A stretch of DNA of 64,000 nt from Candidatus Bathyarchaeota archaeon (GCA_022865885.1 JALHSQ010000134.1:79211-143210); one strand, 5' to 3'. Counted from the first letter of the stretch, positions 50,665 to 59,503 are shown. Notes: a model not told the origin generated them from the letters alone. Numbers and translations are program-made.

Positions 50665-52107
50665 ATGGCTGGCAGGTTCCTAGGTCTATTCAGACCCATT
50701 GCACGAGTCATCCCGGAGATCAAGGCTCCGGAACGAAGAGTCAGCTTTAATGAGAAACTCTTTTGGACAGCACTTGTATTGATAATCTACTTAGTGATGA
50801 CCGAGATCCCGCTTTTCGGAATTCAGGCGACAGCTCTAGGAGAGCTTGCAGCTCTCCGAATAATTTTTGCTTCAAATCGCGGTAGCCTCATGGAACTCGG
50901 GATAGGTCCAATAGTAACTGCCGGCTTGATCCTGCAACTTTTAGCAGGTTCAGCCATGATACAGTGCGACATGTCAAGTTCTGAAGACCGAGGCTTGTTC
51001 ACAACTGCAAGCAAAGTTTTCTCAATAATCCTTACAGGCGTTCAAGCATCAGCTTACATAATCGGTGGAATGTATGGTAGCCTACCGGGCACGATTGCCT
51101 TAATAGTCTTTCTCCAGCTTGTAGCTGCCGGAATCATCGTGTTGCTGATGGATGAACTTGTCCAGAAAGGATGGGGATTCGGCAGCGGAATAAGCCTATT
51201 CATCATGGCTGGAGTCGCACAGCACATCTTCCTATCAGCATTCAATCCTGTTCCTGGACAGGCGGATGAATTCGGTGCTCCCGGATTATTCGTTGCGTTA
51301 GCTCAGACTGCGATGAGTGGAAAATCAATAAGCGGTCTCTTGTTGAGGGGGGGAGGACAGTATCCTTCTATGCTAGGCTTCGTAGCCACAATTGCGGCTT
51401 TTCTAATCATAATCTACATGGAAGGCGTAAGAATAGAGCTTCCATTATCTTATGCCGGCTACAAAGGTTATCGTAGCCGATACCCAATCAAACTCTTGTA
51501 TGTTTCGAATCTGCCAGTGATCTTTGCATCTGCACTCTTCGCTAACGTGTACTTCTTTTCGCAGCTCTTTTGGAGCATGAGCGGTCAACCTTCTCCTGGC
51601 CAAAACTTCTGGCTAGACCTCTTAGGGCAATACACAAGAGTGACTTCGGGGAATAGTACGAGTATTCAAGCAACGGGCGGCTTGGTTCACTACGTAACTG
51701 CACCGCAAAACTTCGTGAATGTTACTCTGGACCCGCTTAGAGCCTTCGGCTACTTGGGTATACTCACCGTTTTTTGCGTTGTCTTCTCTCTCACATGGCT
51801 CGAGGTGGGTGGTCTAGGGGCCTCAACCGTGGCCAAGCAATTGGTTGATTCCGGCATGCAGATCCCAGGGTACAGGCGATCCGAAAGAGCTGTTGAGTCA
51901 ATCCTGAAACGCTATATTTCGGCGGTCACGATTCTCGGTGGCATAGTTGTGGCGATGGTTGCTGGTGTTTCGGATTTCTTCGGGGTATTTGGTTCCGGAA
52001 TGGGCATTCTACTCTCCGTTGGGATAATTTATCAGTACTATGAGATATTGATCAAGGAAAGAGCCGCTGAAACGATTCCAGCCTTCAGACGGATATTCGG
52101 AGAATAG
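50665..52107 (+). CDS. secY: Protein translocase subunit SecY (Sec61 alpha)
   Basis: 480 residues, ten membrane segments. Channel of the Sec translocon. The plug/TM2 region has QLLAGSAMIQCDMSSSEDRGLFTTASKVF (in parts), the cytosolic loop has YAGYKGYRSRYPIKLLYVSNLPVIFASALFANVYF (in parts), and the C-terminal loop GMQIPGYRRSERAVESILKRYI has the ribosome-binding basic residues. Normal length for archaea. adk, which often follows, is not here. Confidence 0.96.
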   Translation: MAGRFLGLFRPIARVIPEIKAPERRVSFNEKLFWTALVLIIYLVMTEIPLFGIQATALGELAALRIIFASNRGSLMELGIGPIVTAGLILQLLAGSAMIQCDMSSSEDRGLFTTASKVFSIILTGVQASAYIIGGMYGSLPGTIALIVFLQLVAAGIIVLLMDELVQKGWGFGSGISLFIMAGVAQHIFLSAFNPVPGQADEFGAPGLFVALAQTAMSGKSISGLLLRGGGQYPSMLGFVATIAAFLIIIYMEGVRIELPLSYAGYKGYRSRYPIKLLYVSNLPVIFASALFANVYFFSQLFWSMSGQPSPGQNFWLDLLGQYTRVTSGNSTSIQATGGLVHYVTAPQNFVNVTLDPLRAFGYLGILTVFCVVFSLTWLEVGGLGASTVAKQLVDSGMQIPGYRRSERAVESILKRYISAVTILGGIVVAMVAGVSDFFGVFGSGMGILLSVGIIYQYYEILIKERAAETIPAFRRIFGE

Positions 52108-52111
52108 ACGG

Positions 52112-52252
52112 ATGATCAAGAAGGCAACCCTCGCTACTGTTGTTGCGATTGGAAAAACCGAGACTCGCAGTGTCGTTGGAAGACCGGAAGAAAAACCATT
52201 AAAGGTAACGAAAGGAATAGCTGAATTTCACGGGTCGTGTAGAGATGCTTGA
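52112..52252 (+). CDS. Possible small ORF between secY and the DUF106 gene
   Basis: 46 residues (MIKKATLATVVAIGKTET, ending AEFHGSCRDA). ATG has GGAG nine bases upstream, inside the secY end, and the TGA overlaps the DUF106 ATG by eight bases, which looks like coupling. It is not similar to adenylate kinase, whose gene usually sits here. It may be real or only a chance frame. Confidence 0.3.
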   Translation: MIKKATLATVVAIGKTETRSVVGRPEEKPLKVTKGIAEFHGSCRDA

Positions 52253-52721
52253 GATTCTGCAAATTATCCCGAACTCTACGATTTTCATGTTTCTGCTAGC
52301 TGCTCTGATCTCAATAGTAACTTCGTTAACGAATCGTCTCTTGACGAACCCAGAGCAATCGAAGGCTTGGAGAAAGGAAATATCAGAATGGAACACGGAA
52401 ATGCGGCAAGCCCGGAAAGAGGGAGACAAGAAGCGGCTAGAGAAAGTCATGAAGAAGCAAAAACAAATCCTTCAGCTTCAATCAAAGATGATGTGGCAGT
52501 CGATGAAAGTCACCCTCATATTCTTTGTCCCTCTCATTATCATATGGCAGTTCTTGGGAGCAACTTTTTCCAATAGTGTCATAGCCTATTTTCCAGGCGT
52601 AGGGCCTACACTTCCATTGCCGATTTTCCCGAATTCTCTCATATGGTGGTACTTACTCTGCTCAATGCTTTTTGGGACAGTCTTCTCCCATGTTTTTGGG
52701 ATAATAGAGGTGAGTGAATAA
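52245..52721 (+). CDS. DUF106 membrane insertase (EMC3/TMCO1/YidC-like)
   Basis: 158 residues. Membrane helix 1 (8-28), a cytosolic coiled coil (about 36-82) rich in Lys, Glu and Gln (MRQARKEGDKKRLEKVMKKQ), then helices at about 87-103 and 130-152. This is the archaeal Oxa1-superfamily protein, which inserts membrane proteins and binds the ribosome through the coiled coil. Gene order behind secY is typical. Before eL34. Confidence 0.9.
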   Translation: MLEILQIIPNSTIFMFLLAALISIVTSLTNRLLTNPEQSKAWRKEISEWNTEMRQARKEGDKKRLEKVMKKQKQILQLQSKMMWQSMKVTLIFFVPLIIIWQFLGATFSNSVIAYFPGVGPTLPLPIFPNSLIWWYLLCSMLFGTVFSHVFGIIEVSE

Positions 52722-52722
52722 A

Positions 52723-52992
52723 ATGCCAAGACCAAGCAAACGCACGCGAAGTCGAAAACGTTCATACAAGAGTCTGCCAGGTGGCGGTCAAGGAATCCAC
52801 TATACGCGAGGAGCTAACGCTCCACAGCTCTGCTCCGTTTGCAGGAAGCCACTTGCAGGAATCCCGCAAACGTCAAAATCAGAGGCGAGCAGAATCAATC
52901 GAACCAAAAGAAGAACACAGCGTCCATATGGTGGACAAATGTGCCCCAGCTGCCTTAAGAAAAGCTTAAAACAGGCCGCAAGAAGCATCTGA
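52723..52992 (+). CDS. rpl34e: Ribosomal protein eL34
   Basis: 89 residues from ATG 52723 (MPRPSKRTRSRKRSYKSLPGG). Two CxxC pairs (LCSVCRKPL and MCPSCLKKS) bind zinc. It is an archaeal/eukaryal protein. An upstream GTG at 52714 overlaps DUF106 but would add three residues; ATG has a GAGGTGA site. Confidence 0.93.
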   Translation: MPRPSKRTRSRKRSYKSLPGGGQGIHYTRGANAPQLCSVCRKPLAGIPQTSKSEASRINRTKRRTQRPYGGQMCPSCLKKSLKQAARSI

Positions 52993-53016
52993 GAGTTCAG
53001 ATTCTGAGACAAACAG

Positions 53017-53619
53017 ATGGCCAACAATATGGAAGTTGGAGAAAAACCTAGGCCAACCATGGTTATCTGCGTCTGCGGTATGGCAGGAAGCGGCAAAAGC
53101 ACTGCAGCAAGAAAACTTGCCCAGAAATACGGTCTTAGTTATGTTTCTGGTGGGGATGCGCTGAAAGCTCTCGCTATCGACAGAGGTTACAGGCCTAGGG
53201 AACGTGGATGGTGGGAAAGCGGCGAAGGATTACGCTTCTTAGAAGAAAGACGTAAAGATCGAGAATTCGACAAAGCAATTGACGGAAAGTTGTTGGACTA
53301 CGCACGAGAGGGAAACATCGTTTTGGACAGTTGGACAATGCCATGGCTTCTTGAAAAAGGTCTCAAGATATGGTTGGAAGCTTCTCTAGAAAACAGGGCC
53401 AAGAGAATAGCTAAGAGAGATGGAATGAGCGAAAAGGAAGCTTTGAAAGCCTTGGAAAGTAAGGAAATGCAGACAAAGAGGATCTACAAAGAGCTCTATG
53501 GTTTCAGTTTGGGAGAGGATTTCAAACCATTTCACTTGATTCTGGATACCGACGATCTCGAGGCTGAAGAAGTGTTTCAGATTCTCTGCATGGCAATAGA
53601 CAACTGCATGATTGAATAA
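53017..53619 (+). CDS. cmk: Cytidylate kinase
   Basis: 200 residues. P-loop CGMAGSGKSTAARKLA (about 20-35) and the archaeal CMP-kinase style (YGLSYVSGGDALKALA; GNIVLDSWTMPWLL; lid with RAKRIAKRDGMSEKEALKAL, in parts). Phosphorylates CMP/dCMP with ATP. In archaea it usually follows eL34 in this cluster. ATG 53017 or 53029. Confidence 0.88.
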   Translation: MANNMEVGEKPRPTMVICVCGMAGSGKSTAARKLAQKYGLSYVSGGDALKALAIDRGYRPRERGWWESGEGLRFLEERRKDREFDKAIDGKLLDYAREGNIVLDSWTMPWLLEKGLKIWLEASLENRAKRIAKRDGMSEKEALKALESKEMQTKRIYKELYGFSLGEDFKPFHLILDTDDLEAEEVFQILCMAIDNCMIE

Positions 53620-53751
53620 GTCAAGAATTAACGAAAACCCGAAGAGTGTGATCCTTGAACGTCCTTTCATCTTCATATGCTTGTCTGTATCAGGAATCCC
53701 AAGGAAACGATGGTTCCCAAGCAAGAGCTTGCCACATTTGAATGGAAACAG

Positions 53752-53758
53752 TTATATT
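53752..53758 (+). promoter_or_regulatory. TATA box for the small membrane protein at 53791
   Basis: TTATATT predicts a start near 53781 and supports ATG 53791 rather than the longer frame from 53677. Confidence 0.5.
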
Positions 53759-53790
53759 ATGAATTGAGCCACAACAATGAAAAGGTATGC

Positions 53791-54057
53791 ATGATTCCGG
53801 GTTTGACTTCAACGACGTTTATTATGTTGGTCTTCGGTGTTTCCCTTTTTGTCGTCACACTGTTTTTGCCCAGTTTCTTGCGATCGAGAAAATCTAGGAA
53901 CGGTAAATCGAAGGTTGCAATGAAGGATTGCGCGGTTCTCCAAACTCAAGCGCGTCTGGTCGTGCTAGAAGAAATGGACGACGGCGTCGAGCTGGATCAG
54001 GCTTTGCTCAAAAAGGTAGAAGACGCTATGTCTGTTTTGCCGAATTTAGAGACGTAA
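53791..54057 (+). CDS. Single-pass membrane protein, unknown
   Basis: 88 residues from ATG 53791 (AAGGT six bases before). One hydrophobic helix (7-30, TTFIMLVFGVSLFVVTLFLPSF in parts), basic stop-transfer RSRKSRNGKSK, and an acidic helical cytosolic tail (VVLEEMDDGVELDQALLKKVEDAM). No family is recognised. Its 3' end overlaps the convergent radical SAM gene by 32 bases. Confidence 0.6.
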   Translation: MIPGLTSTTFIMLVFGVSLFVVTLFLPSFLRSRKSRNGKSKVAMKDCAVLQTQARLVVLEEMDDGVELDQALLKKVEDAMSVLPNLET

Positions 54058-55093
54058 AGCTGTTTTTCTTCAATAGCAGTCTGGCAGTTCTCCATCTGTC
54101 TTGGGCAATTTGAAGGTTGCCTAAAACGCTTCCATGTAGCGAATAGAATATGTAACATAGATATGTGCACTGAGTGCATTGGTTGTACGTTTTTCGTAAT
54201 TCATTGAATTCGGGGCTATGCCAAACGTTCGGGAGATTGAAGATGGATGCTACTGGTTTGCGAAGGTGACAGCCTGCTACTCTGCCAAGGTGATCTATCA
54301 TGAAGAAGTTTTGAAGGGCGTGGCATTTCCATGTTCTTTCGCCATGTAAGTATAGATGTTTGATGGCTTCTAAGAGTTTGCTGGTGACGAGAATATTGCT
54401 GTTCTTCTTTTTCAAGTCAATTAGTGAATCGCAAAGCTTGACCATCGCATCTTTATCGGCGATGTTGAGTTCCTCATTCTCTTTTCCAATTCTGAACAGC
54501 TGGTCTGAGTCAACCGTGGTGTCATAGGAATAGAGGCAGTACCAAAGAGGAATGTTTCTTTCATTGAAGTATTTTGTGAAGCTAGTTATCTCGTTAACGT
54601 TGAGTTGTGAGATTGTTGGTGATATGCTTACAGAGATTCCTTCCTTTTGCAGCGTTTCGATGGTTTTCATGGATTTGTTCCAAGATCCTTTGACGCCTTT
54701 GGCAAAATCATTCTTTTTCGGGTCTAGAGTGTCTAAGGAAATGGCAACAAAATCAGCTTTGCGTAGAGTCTCGATTTTGTCTGCAGCTAGGCTTCCATTG
54801 TCATAAACCGTTGTCACAAAGAAACGTGAAGCATACTCCAGTATTTCGTCAATATCATCTCTGAGGAGTGGCGCTCCGCCGGAGAACACGATCTCTATGA
54901 CGCCGAGATCCTTGAGAACGTGCAAGCCTTTCTTTACCTCTGCTGTCGACAGTTCGTTTCCTTCCTGTTCTCCCCAAACGCTGCAGCCCTTGCATCGATA
55001 GTTGCATTTCCTAGTAAGCATCCATTGCACATGATAAGGCCTATTGGGAGTGAGGGAGCATCTTGCGATTCTCGCAGTTTTCTCTAACGTCAT
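54026..55093 (-). CDS. Radical SAM/SPASM-like protein
   Basis: 355 residues. Radical SAM motif C30-x3-C34-x2-C37 (KCNYRCKGC), GGAPLLRDD for the SAM-binding GGE-like site, and a C-terminal cysteine set (WKCHALQNFF, GRVAGCHLRK, QCTQCTYLCY) as in SPASM/twitch proteins that hold an extra Fe-S cluster and modify peptides or cofactors. The substrate is unknown; no precursor peptide gene is evident near it. ATG 55093 is used; an in-frame GTG at 55111 is possible. Confidence 0.85.
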   Translation of the reverse strand: MTLEKTARIARCSLTPNRPYHVQWMLTRKCNYRCKGCSVWGEQEGNELSTAEVKKGLHVLKDLGVIEIVFSGGAPLLRDDIDEILEYASRFFVTTVYDNGSLAADKIETLRKADFVAISLDTLDPKKNDFAKGVKGSWNKSMKTIETLQKEGISVSISPTISQLNVNEITSFTKYFNERNIPLWYCLYSYDTTVDSDQLFRIGKENEELNIADKDAMVKLCDSLIDLKKKNSNILVTSKLLEAIKHLYLHGERTWKCHALQNFFMIDHLGRVAGCHLRKPVASIFNLPNVWHSPEFNELRKTYNQCTQCTYLCYIFYSLHGSVLGNLQIAQDRWRTARLLLKKNSFTSLNSAKQT

Positions 55094-55267
55094 TACCAAA
55101 GGACATGTCACTTCAGTAGTATCTGTTCCTCAGATTTTCGTATTGCTATTTTAAGTTAGCGCAAAAAAGGCAACAACTGAGGTATCCCCGAACTACGTTC
55201 ATGTTATATGTTCTTCAACCTGATGGTGCAGATCGGCAAGGGATTATGATTGGTTCTTGGCGAAGAC

Positions 55268-55275
55268 ATTATATC
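55268..55275 (+). promoter_or_regulatory. TATA box of the first glycosyltransferase, nearly leaderless
   Basis: ATTATATC is centred about 28 bases before ATG 55300, giving a predicted leader of about three bases. Confidence 0.5.
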
Positions 55276-55299
55276 CACTTGCTCCACTAGAATTTCACA

Positions 55300-56118
55300 A
55301 TGTCATCAAATGGCTGGTCCTTCTCTGTAGTTGTTCGCACAAAAGACGTTGAAAATCGCTTTAGCGAACTCTTGCAGAGGCTGGCACTTCAGACATTGCA
55401 GCCTTCAGAGCTAGTCATTGTGGACAATTATTCAACAAACGAGAAATTGGAAGAGATGATTGGCTTCTTATCGTCTTCTAAGAAGAGATACTTTCACAAC
55501 CACGTTATGGTACGACTGATTCCTTTGACGGATGACGACTTCTCGCATGCTTACTCCACAAACTTGGGCGTTTTCTTTGCAACACATGATCTTGTCTGCA
55601 TAACAAATGGTCACTCACTGCCTCTCTCAAATTCGTGGATAGAAAGCGGGGTAACCCATTTTGAGAAGTCGGATGTGGCAGGCGTTGGAGGCTATTCGAT
55701 TCCTCCAAAAGATGGAACGTTTTGGGAAAAAATCGCCTATGGTTTGTGGTGGAGGAGACTGAATGAAGTCAGTAATGCTTACGTCAGTGATAGTTACTTC
55801 TCGACTATGAACTGTATTCTTAGAAGATCATTATGGGAAGAGTATCCTTTTGACGAGAATTTGCCAATTGTGATTCCGTCTGCTATGAGATTTGGAGGTG
55901 AGGACTATGACTGGGCGAGTGAAATGTTGGCTAGGGGCTACCGGATTATAGTCGAGCCAAGCTTCTGTATCTATCACTCACATGGAGAAGGTCTTCCTAT
56001 TCTCTTCTCGAAATATCTGGCTTGGCGTAGAATCAGAAAGCAGATCAAGATGTTTCGCAGACCACGAAAATCATATGCGCGGTTGAAAAATGTGGATCTC
56101 CCCCATTATGACATCTAG
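55300..56118 (+). CDS. Family 2 glycosyltransferase (GT-A)
   Basis: 272 residues. N-terminal strand VVVRTKDVENRFSELLQRL, then QPSELVIVDNYSTNEK with the Asp of the nucleotide site, and a C-terminal acceptor part with GGEDYDWASEMLARGY (ED catalytic block). Transfers a sugar from a nucleotide donor to a surface glycan or lipid. No membrane segments. It forms a pair with the next glycosyltransferase but has its own promoter. Confidence 0.85.
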   Translation: MSSNGWSFSVVVRTKDVENRFSELLQRLALQTLQPSELVIVDNYSTNEKLEEMIGFLSSSKKRYFHNHVMVRLIPLTDDDFSHAYSTNLGVFFATHDLVCITNGHSLPLSNSWIESGVTHFEKSDVAGVGGYSIPPKDGTFWEKIAYGLWWRRLNEVSNAYVSDSYFSTMNCILRRSLWEEYPFDENLPIVIPSAMRFGGEDYDWASEMLARGYRIIVEPSFCIYHSHGEGLPILFSKYLAWRRIRKQIKMFRRPRKSYARLKNVDLPHYDI

Positions 56119-56175
56119 TTTCAGGCATGAAGAATCAATGGAGTAGGCAGATTTCTCCTTGCTCTAAGCGACAGG

Positions 56176-56183
56176 TTTATATT
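56176..56183 (+). promoter_or_regulatory. TATA box of the second glycosyltransferase
   Basis: TTTATATT predicts a start near 56206. The ATG at 56226 is then 20 bases downstream but runs into a stop after ten codons, see the gene itself. Confidence 0.45.
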
Positions 56184-56245
56184 CACTTCGTTTGATAGGC
56201 TTTTTCGGAAATCTGGGCCTCTAGGATGGGACAAGAACGGATCCC

Positions 56246-56941
56246 ATAATATCAATAATAATTCCTACATTTGAGGAAGAAGAATACATAGACGCCACAT
56301 TATCTAGACTATCGAGAATTGATGATTCGGTCCCATTCGAAATAGTGGTTGTCGATGGTGGCAGCACGGACAACACCGTCCAAAAGGCGAAACGTTTCGC
56401 TAACAGGGTTTACAGAATACCAGAACGAGGAATATCAAAAGCAAGGAATTTTGGCGCGAAACACGCTAGGGGTAAAGTGCTTCTCTTTCTAGATGCTGAT
56501 GTGAATCCTCCTCCACGCTGCATGGAGAGACTCGTGGAAGTCTTCAAGGATTCAAGGATCGTGGGTGCGACATGCAAGATTATGCCGACTCAAGCCCGAA
56601 TGTTGGAGGGAATTTTCTTTCAATTCTATAATGGGCTTGTTAGGTTTGCGTGTAAGATCAGGCCTCACTCAAGGGGCGAGTTTCTGGCTGTTAAGAAGGA
56701 CATATTCTTGGCAGTGAATGGCTTCGATGAGGATTTGCCTTGTCTTGAGGATCATGATATTGCGCAAAGGCTTTCCAAGGTTGGGAAATTCATTTTCGTT
56801 GACGATGTTACAGTTTACGAGTCGATGAGAAGGTTCAGGACGCTTGGTCTCTTCAAGGTTGTTGGCACATGGTTTATTGACTACCTGTTTTATGTTGTTC
56901 GAGGAAAACCTCTTTCGATAACTTGGAAACCAGTTCGTTAA
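56246..56941 (+). CDS. Family 2 glycosyltransferase, N-terminus unclear (frameshift or non-standard start)
   Basis: About 231 residues. The fold begins IISIIIPTFEEEEYIDATLSRL, then VVVDGGSTDNTV with the nucleotide-site Asp, LFLDADVNPP with the DxD-like metal site, and CLEDHDIAQRLSKVG. Homology begins near 56246, but no ATG, GTG or TTG is in frame before GTG 56345. An ATG at 56226 gives GQERIP and then shifts; one missing base near 56245 would join it (MGQERIPIISIII). So the gene carries a one-base frameshift or uses an unusual start. Without the first strands it would probably not bind the donor. Confidence 0.75.
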   Translation: MISIIIPTFEEEEYIDATLSRLSRIDDSVPFEIVVVDGGSTDNTVQKAKRFANRVYRIPERGISKARNFGAKHARGKVLLFLDADVNPPPRCMERLVEVFKDSRIVGATCKIMPTQARMLEGIFFQFYNGLVRFACKIRPHSRGEFLAVKKDIFLAVNGFDEDLPCLEDHDIAQRLSKVGKFIFVDDVTVYESMRRFRTLGLFKVVGTWFIDYLFYVVRGKPLSITWKPVR

Positions 56942-56998
56942 ACCGCATACTCATTGCAGAATGATGCGATTGTAATGCAGTCTGTATTTGCACGGATG

Positions 56999-58009
56999 CT
57001 ATTTTCTTTGTAGTGCGAGCCAAAGCTGGTCTGAGGCAGGCTTGGGTAAAGCTTGAATTGCTCCATCATTCCTCACTAGAACGCGATCTTTCACATCCTC
57101 GACAAAATTACCAATAATGGACGACTCGATTCTCTTCTTGTGCAGATTCTCAATAACTTTTCCCGCTGCATTTGGTCGGACAGCTATTAGAAGGGCTCCA
57201 GAACTGATCAGCTGCAAGGGGTTAATCTTGAAGAACTTGCAGATTTCCAACGTTTCAGGCCGTATTGTGATCTTTCCCTCAATGATTCTTACGCCGAGTT
57301 TTGAGGCGTCTGCCATTTCATATATCCCTCCGACTACGCCGCCTTCTGTAGGGTCATGCATCGCGTCGACTCCGCCTGTTTTGAATGCCGTGATTGCTTC
57401 TTCGACTACACTCACTTGATCGTAAAACCTCTTTGCGCTTCGTAGCATTTTCTGGTCCATTGATTTTCTCAGCTTGTCTTCTCTGTCTGATGCAAGTATG
57501 GCTGTTCCTTCGATTCCCGTGCTTTTAGTCAGGATTAGCGCGTCTTCTGGTTTGGCTCCTGCTGCTGTCACATAGTTCCCTTTTTCGGTTTCGCCCATCA
57601 TGCAGCCTACGATTATCGGGTTCCTCAGTCCTTGTGTTATTTCACAGTGTCCACCAACAATCGCTACTCCCAGCTTCTTTGCAGCTTCACCCATTTTGAC
57701 GCTTATCGCTTCCACCATCTCCCTATCAGAATTCTTAGGAAGCATAATACAAGACAAAAAGAATGCGGGTTCAACGCCAAAGGTGGCAACGTCGTTTGCG
57801 TTAATGTTAACAGCGAGCCATCCAATTCGGTCCAGCGCTCCAGTTATGGGGTCCATGGAAGAAATCAAAGACCGGTTTCCAATGTCTACCACTGCACCAT
57901 CGATTCCGGTTGATGGGCCTAGCATTACTTCGTTGCGCTTTGCGCCAAGATGCTTGAATACTACTTCTCTCAGAATATCTGTTGGGATTTTTCCGTCAGG
58001 CAGTTTCAT
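56999..58009 (-). CDS. HypE-like AIR-synthase-family protein without C-terminal cysteine
   Basis: 336 residues. PurM/HypE fold: ATP part GIDGAVVDIGNRSLISSMDPITGA (in parts), LILTKSTGIEGTAIL, HDPTEGGVVGGIYEMAD (the family DPTxGG block), SSGALLIAV. HypE makes the thiocarbamate on its last cysteine (PRIC). This protein ends WLALQRK, so it is a paralogue and not a standard HypE. In archaea such paralogues are often named AIR synthase-related. The three hyp clusters in the window do not include another hypE. Its function is undecided. Confidence 0.75.
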   Translation of the reverse strand: MKLPDGKIPTDILREVVFKHLGAKRNEVMLGPSTGIDGAVVDIGNRSLISSMDPITGALDRIGWLAVNINANDVATFGVEPAFFLSCIMLPKNSDREMVEAISVKMGEAAKKLGVAIVGGHCEITQGLRNPIIVGCMMGETEKGNYVTAAGAKPEDALILTKSTGIEGTAILASDREDKLRKSMDQKMLRSAKRFYDQVSVVEEAITAFKTGGVDAMHDPTEGGVVGGIYEMADASKLGVRIIEGKITIRPETLEICKFFKINPLQLISSGALLIAVRPNAAGKVIENLHKKRIESSIIGNFVEDVKDRVLVRNDGAIQALPKPASDQLWLALQRK

Positions 58010-58108
58010 TTGAAACCAACTTAGACTACATTCTTAGTCTCAGCTTTTAAGCTGTGATTCTCGTAGTCTCCGATTACGGAACTTTTCTACTCCTTTCACT
58101 ATAAGACT

Positions 58109-58116
58109 TTTATAAG
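58109..58116 (+). promoter_or_regulatory. TATA box of a leaderless ECF S-component gene
   Basis: TTTATAAG is centred 26 bases before ATG 58139, so the transcript would begin at the start codon. Confidence 0.5.
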
Positions 58117-58138
58117 AGTGTTAATCATAGGTTTCACC

Positions 58139-58675
58139 ATGCGAACCCATTTTGCGAAAAGGGAAACTCTGGCAATTCGACTATCTTTGTTGGCGATCAT
58201 GACTGCGCTGGTTGCGATAGCAACATTCATAGTGCGGATTCCAAACCCTATGGGCGGTTACTTCAATTTTGGTGACGTGATGATCTTCGTTGTAGCATTG
58301 ATCTTTGGGCCAATCATTGGGGGCTTTGCTGGTGGCGTCGGTTCAGCTATCTCAGATTCAATTGGAGGATATCTAGTATTCGTAATTCCCACTTTAGTCA
58401 TTAAGGGATTGGAGGGGCTCCTTGTTGGATTGATCACTGGCAGGAAGAGTGCTTTTCGTGACGTCCTTGCAGTATGTGTGGGCGGAGGCGAGATGATTCT
58501 TGGCTATTTTCTTGTTGAGCTATTCGTACTTCCAGTTTGGGGGATTCCAGAGTGGGGGTTTGTAGGTGCGTTGGTGGAGCTCCCGGGGAACATTGGTCAA
58601 GTGCTCATTGGCGGGCTTGTCGGAATCCCGCTGGCTTACGTTCTGCGGAGAAGAATGCCTGAGATCCTGAAGTAA
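58139..58675 (+). CDS. ECF transporter S component
   Basis: 178 residues, about five to six membrane segments. The N-terminal helix LAIMTALVAIATFIVRIPNPMGGYFNFGDVMIF (in parts) and GFAGGVGSAISDSIGGYLVF are typical of S-components for vitamins or small metabolites. The substrate cannot be predicted. ATG 58139 is set by the TATA position; a longer frame to 58118 is unlikely. As for queT, the shared ECF ATPase module must lie elsewhere. Confidence 0.82.
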   Translation: MRTHFAKRETLAIRLSLLAIMTALVAIATFIVRIPNPMGGYFNFGDVMIFVVALIFGPIIGGFAGGVGSAISDSIGGYLVFVIPTLVIKGLEGLLVGLITGRKSAFRDVLAVCVGGGEMILGYFLVELFVLPVWGIPEWGFVGALVELPGNIGQVLIGGLVGIPLAYVLRRRMPEILK

Positions 58676-58777
58676 CGATTGCATTAATCAACTGGAGTAA
58701 GCTGAGAAGCAGACGGGTAGTCATGAAATCCTTGAAGCAGAATATTCATTGCCAGCTGGGTGGGGCGAAAAGTGTAT

Positions 58778-59503
58778 CTACTCTTGACAGAACAGTTTGC
58801 GAAAGTTTCCGTAGAATATCTTCCTCTTGGTTTTTTGTGAAATTCTTGCTGCTTCAACGATCGCTATTTGTGTTGGGTAGCGGTAGTATGGGATGTCCGA
58901 GCCGAAGAGTATCCTATTTTCGTCCATGTCCGCCGAAAGCTCGATGAAATCTGGTAGTGTGCCTGAGGTTTCGACATAGATGTTTTCGCATTCTTTCATG
59001 GTGCTGATGGCTCCCTCCTTCACATGGCCTAGAATTATGGGCAGCTTCGAGTATCTTTTGGCGATCTTTGATATGAGACCGGGGAATGAGAAGCCGTCTC
59101 CTGTGTGAAACAGTATGGGCGAATCTAGTTCGTTCGTTTTCTGGAAGAACTTGTTGAAGAATGGGTGGTCGGGTCTGAAACATTCTACTATGGGGTGAAG
59201 TTTGAGCCCCTTCAAACCTAGATCATTCTTCATTCGGACTAGTTCTTTTGTTGCGTCGTCTCTTCTTGGGTCTACGCGGCCAAATCCGATAAAGCGTTTC
59301 GGGTGTTTCTTGACTGATTCTGCAACGCAATTGTTCACTTCCGGGTACTTGTCACCTACGTTTGGGTTTGGAAAAACGATTGCCTGCTCCACATTGCATT
59401 TGTCAAAGAGCTGAACAAGTTCATTCACATAGATGGTTGGTCTCATGTAAGGTTGCCATGGTCCTGATTCACCTAGGTGTACGTGCGCGTCACAAATTCC
59501 CAT
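58778..59503 (-). CDS. Amidohydrolase-2 family metal-dependent hydrolase
   Basis: 241 residues. TIM-barrel marks: CDAHVHLG (metal HxH), LKGLKLHPIVE, ILFHTGDG, ILGHVKEG, and ILFGSDIPYY with the catalytic aspartate. Members cut C-N or C-C bonds or decarboxylate aromatic or lactone substrates. Soluble. Substrate not known. Monocistronic between an ECF gene and a TPR gene. Confidence 0.85.
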   Translation of the reverse strand: MGICDAHVHLGESGPWQPYMRPTIYVNELVQLFDKCNVEQAIVFPNPNVGDKYPEVNNCVAESVKKHPKRFIGFGRVDPRRDDATKELVRMKNDLGLKGLKLHPIVECFRPDHPFFNKFFQKTNELDSPILFHTGDGFSFPGLISKIAKRYSKLPIILGHVKEGAISTMKECENIYVETSGTLPDFIELSADMDENRILFGSDIPYYRYPTQIAIVEAARISQKTKRKIFYGNFRKLFCQE

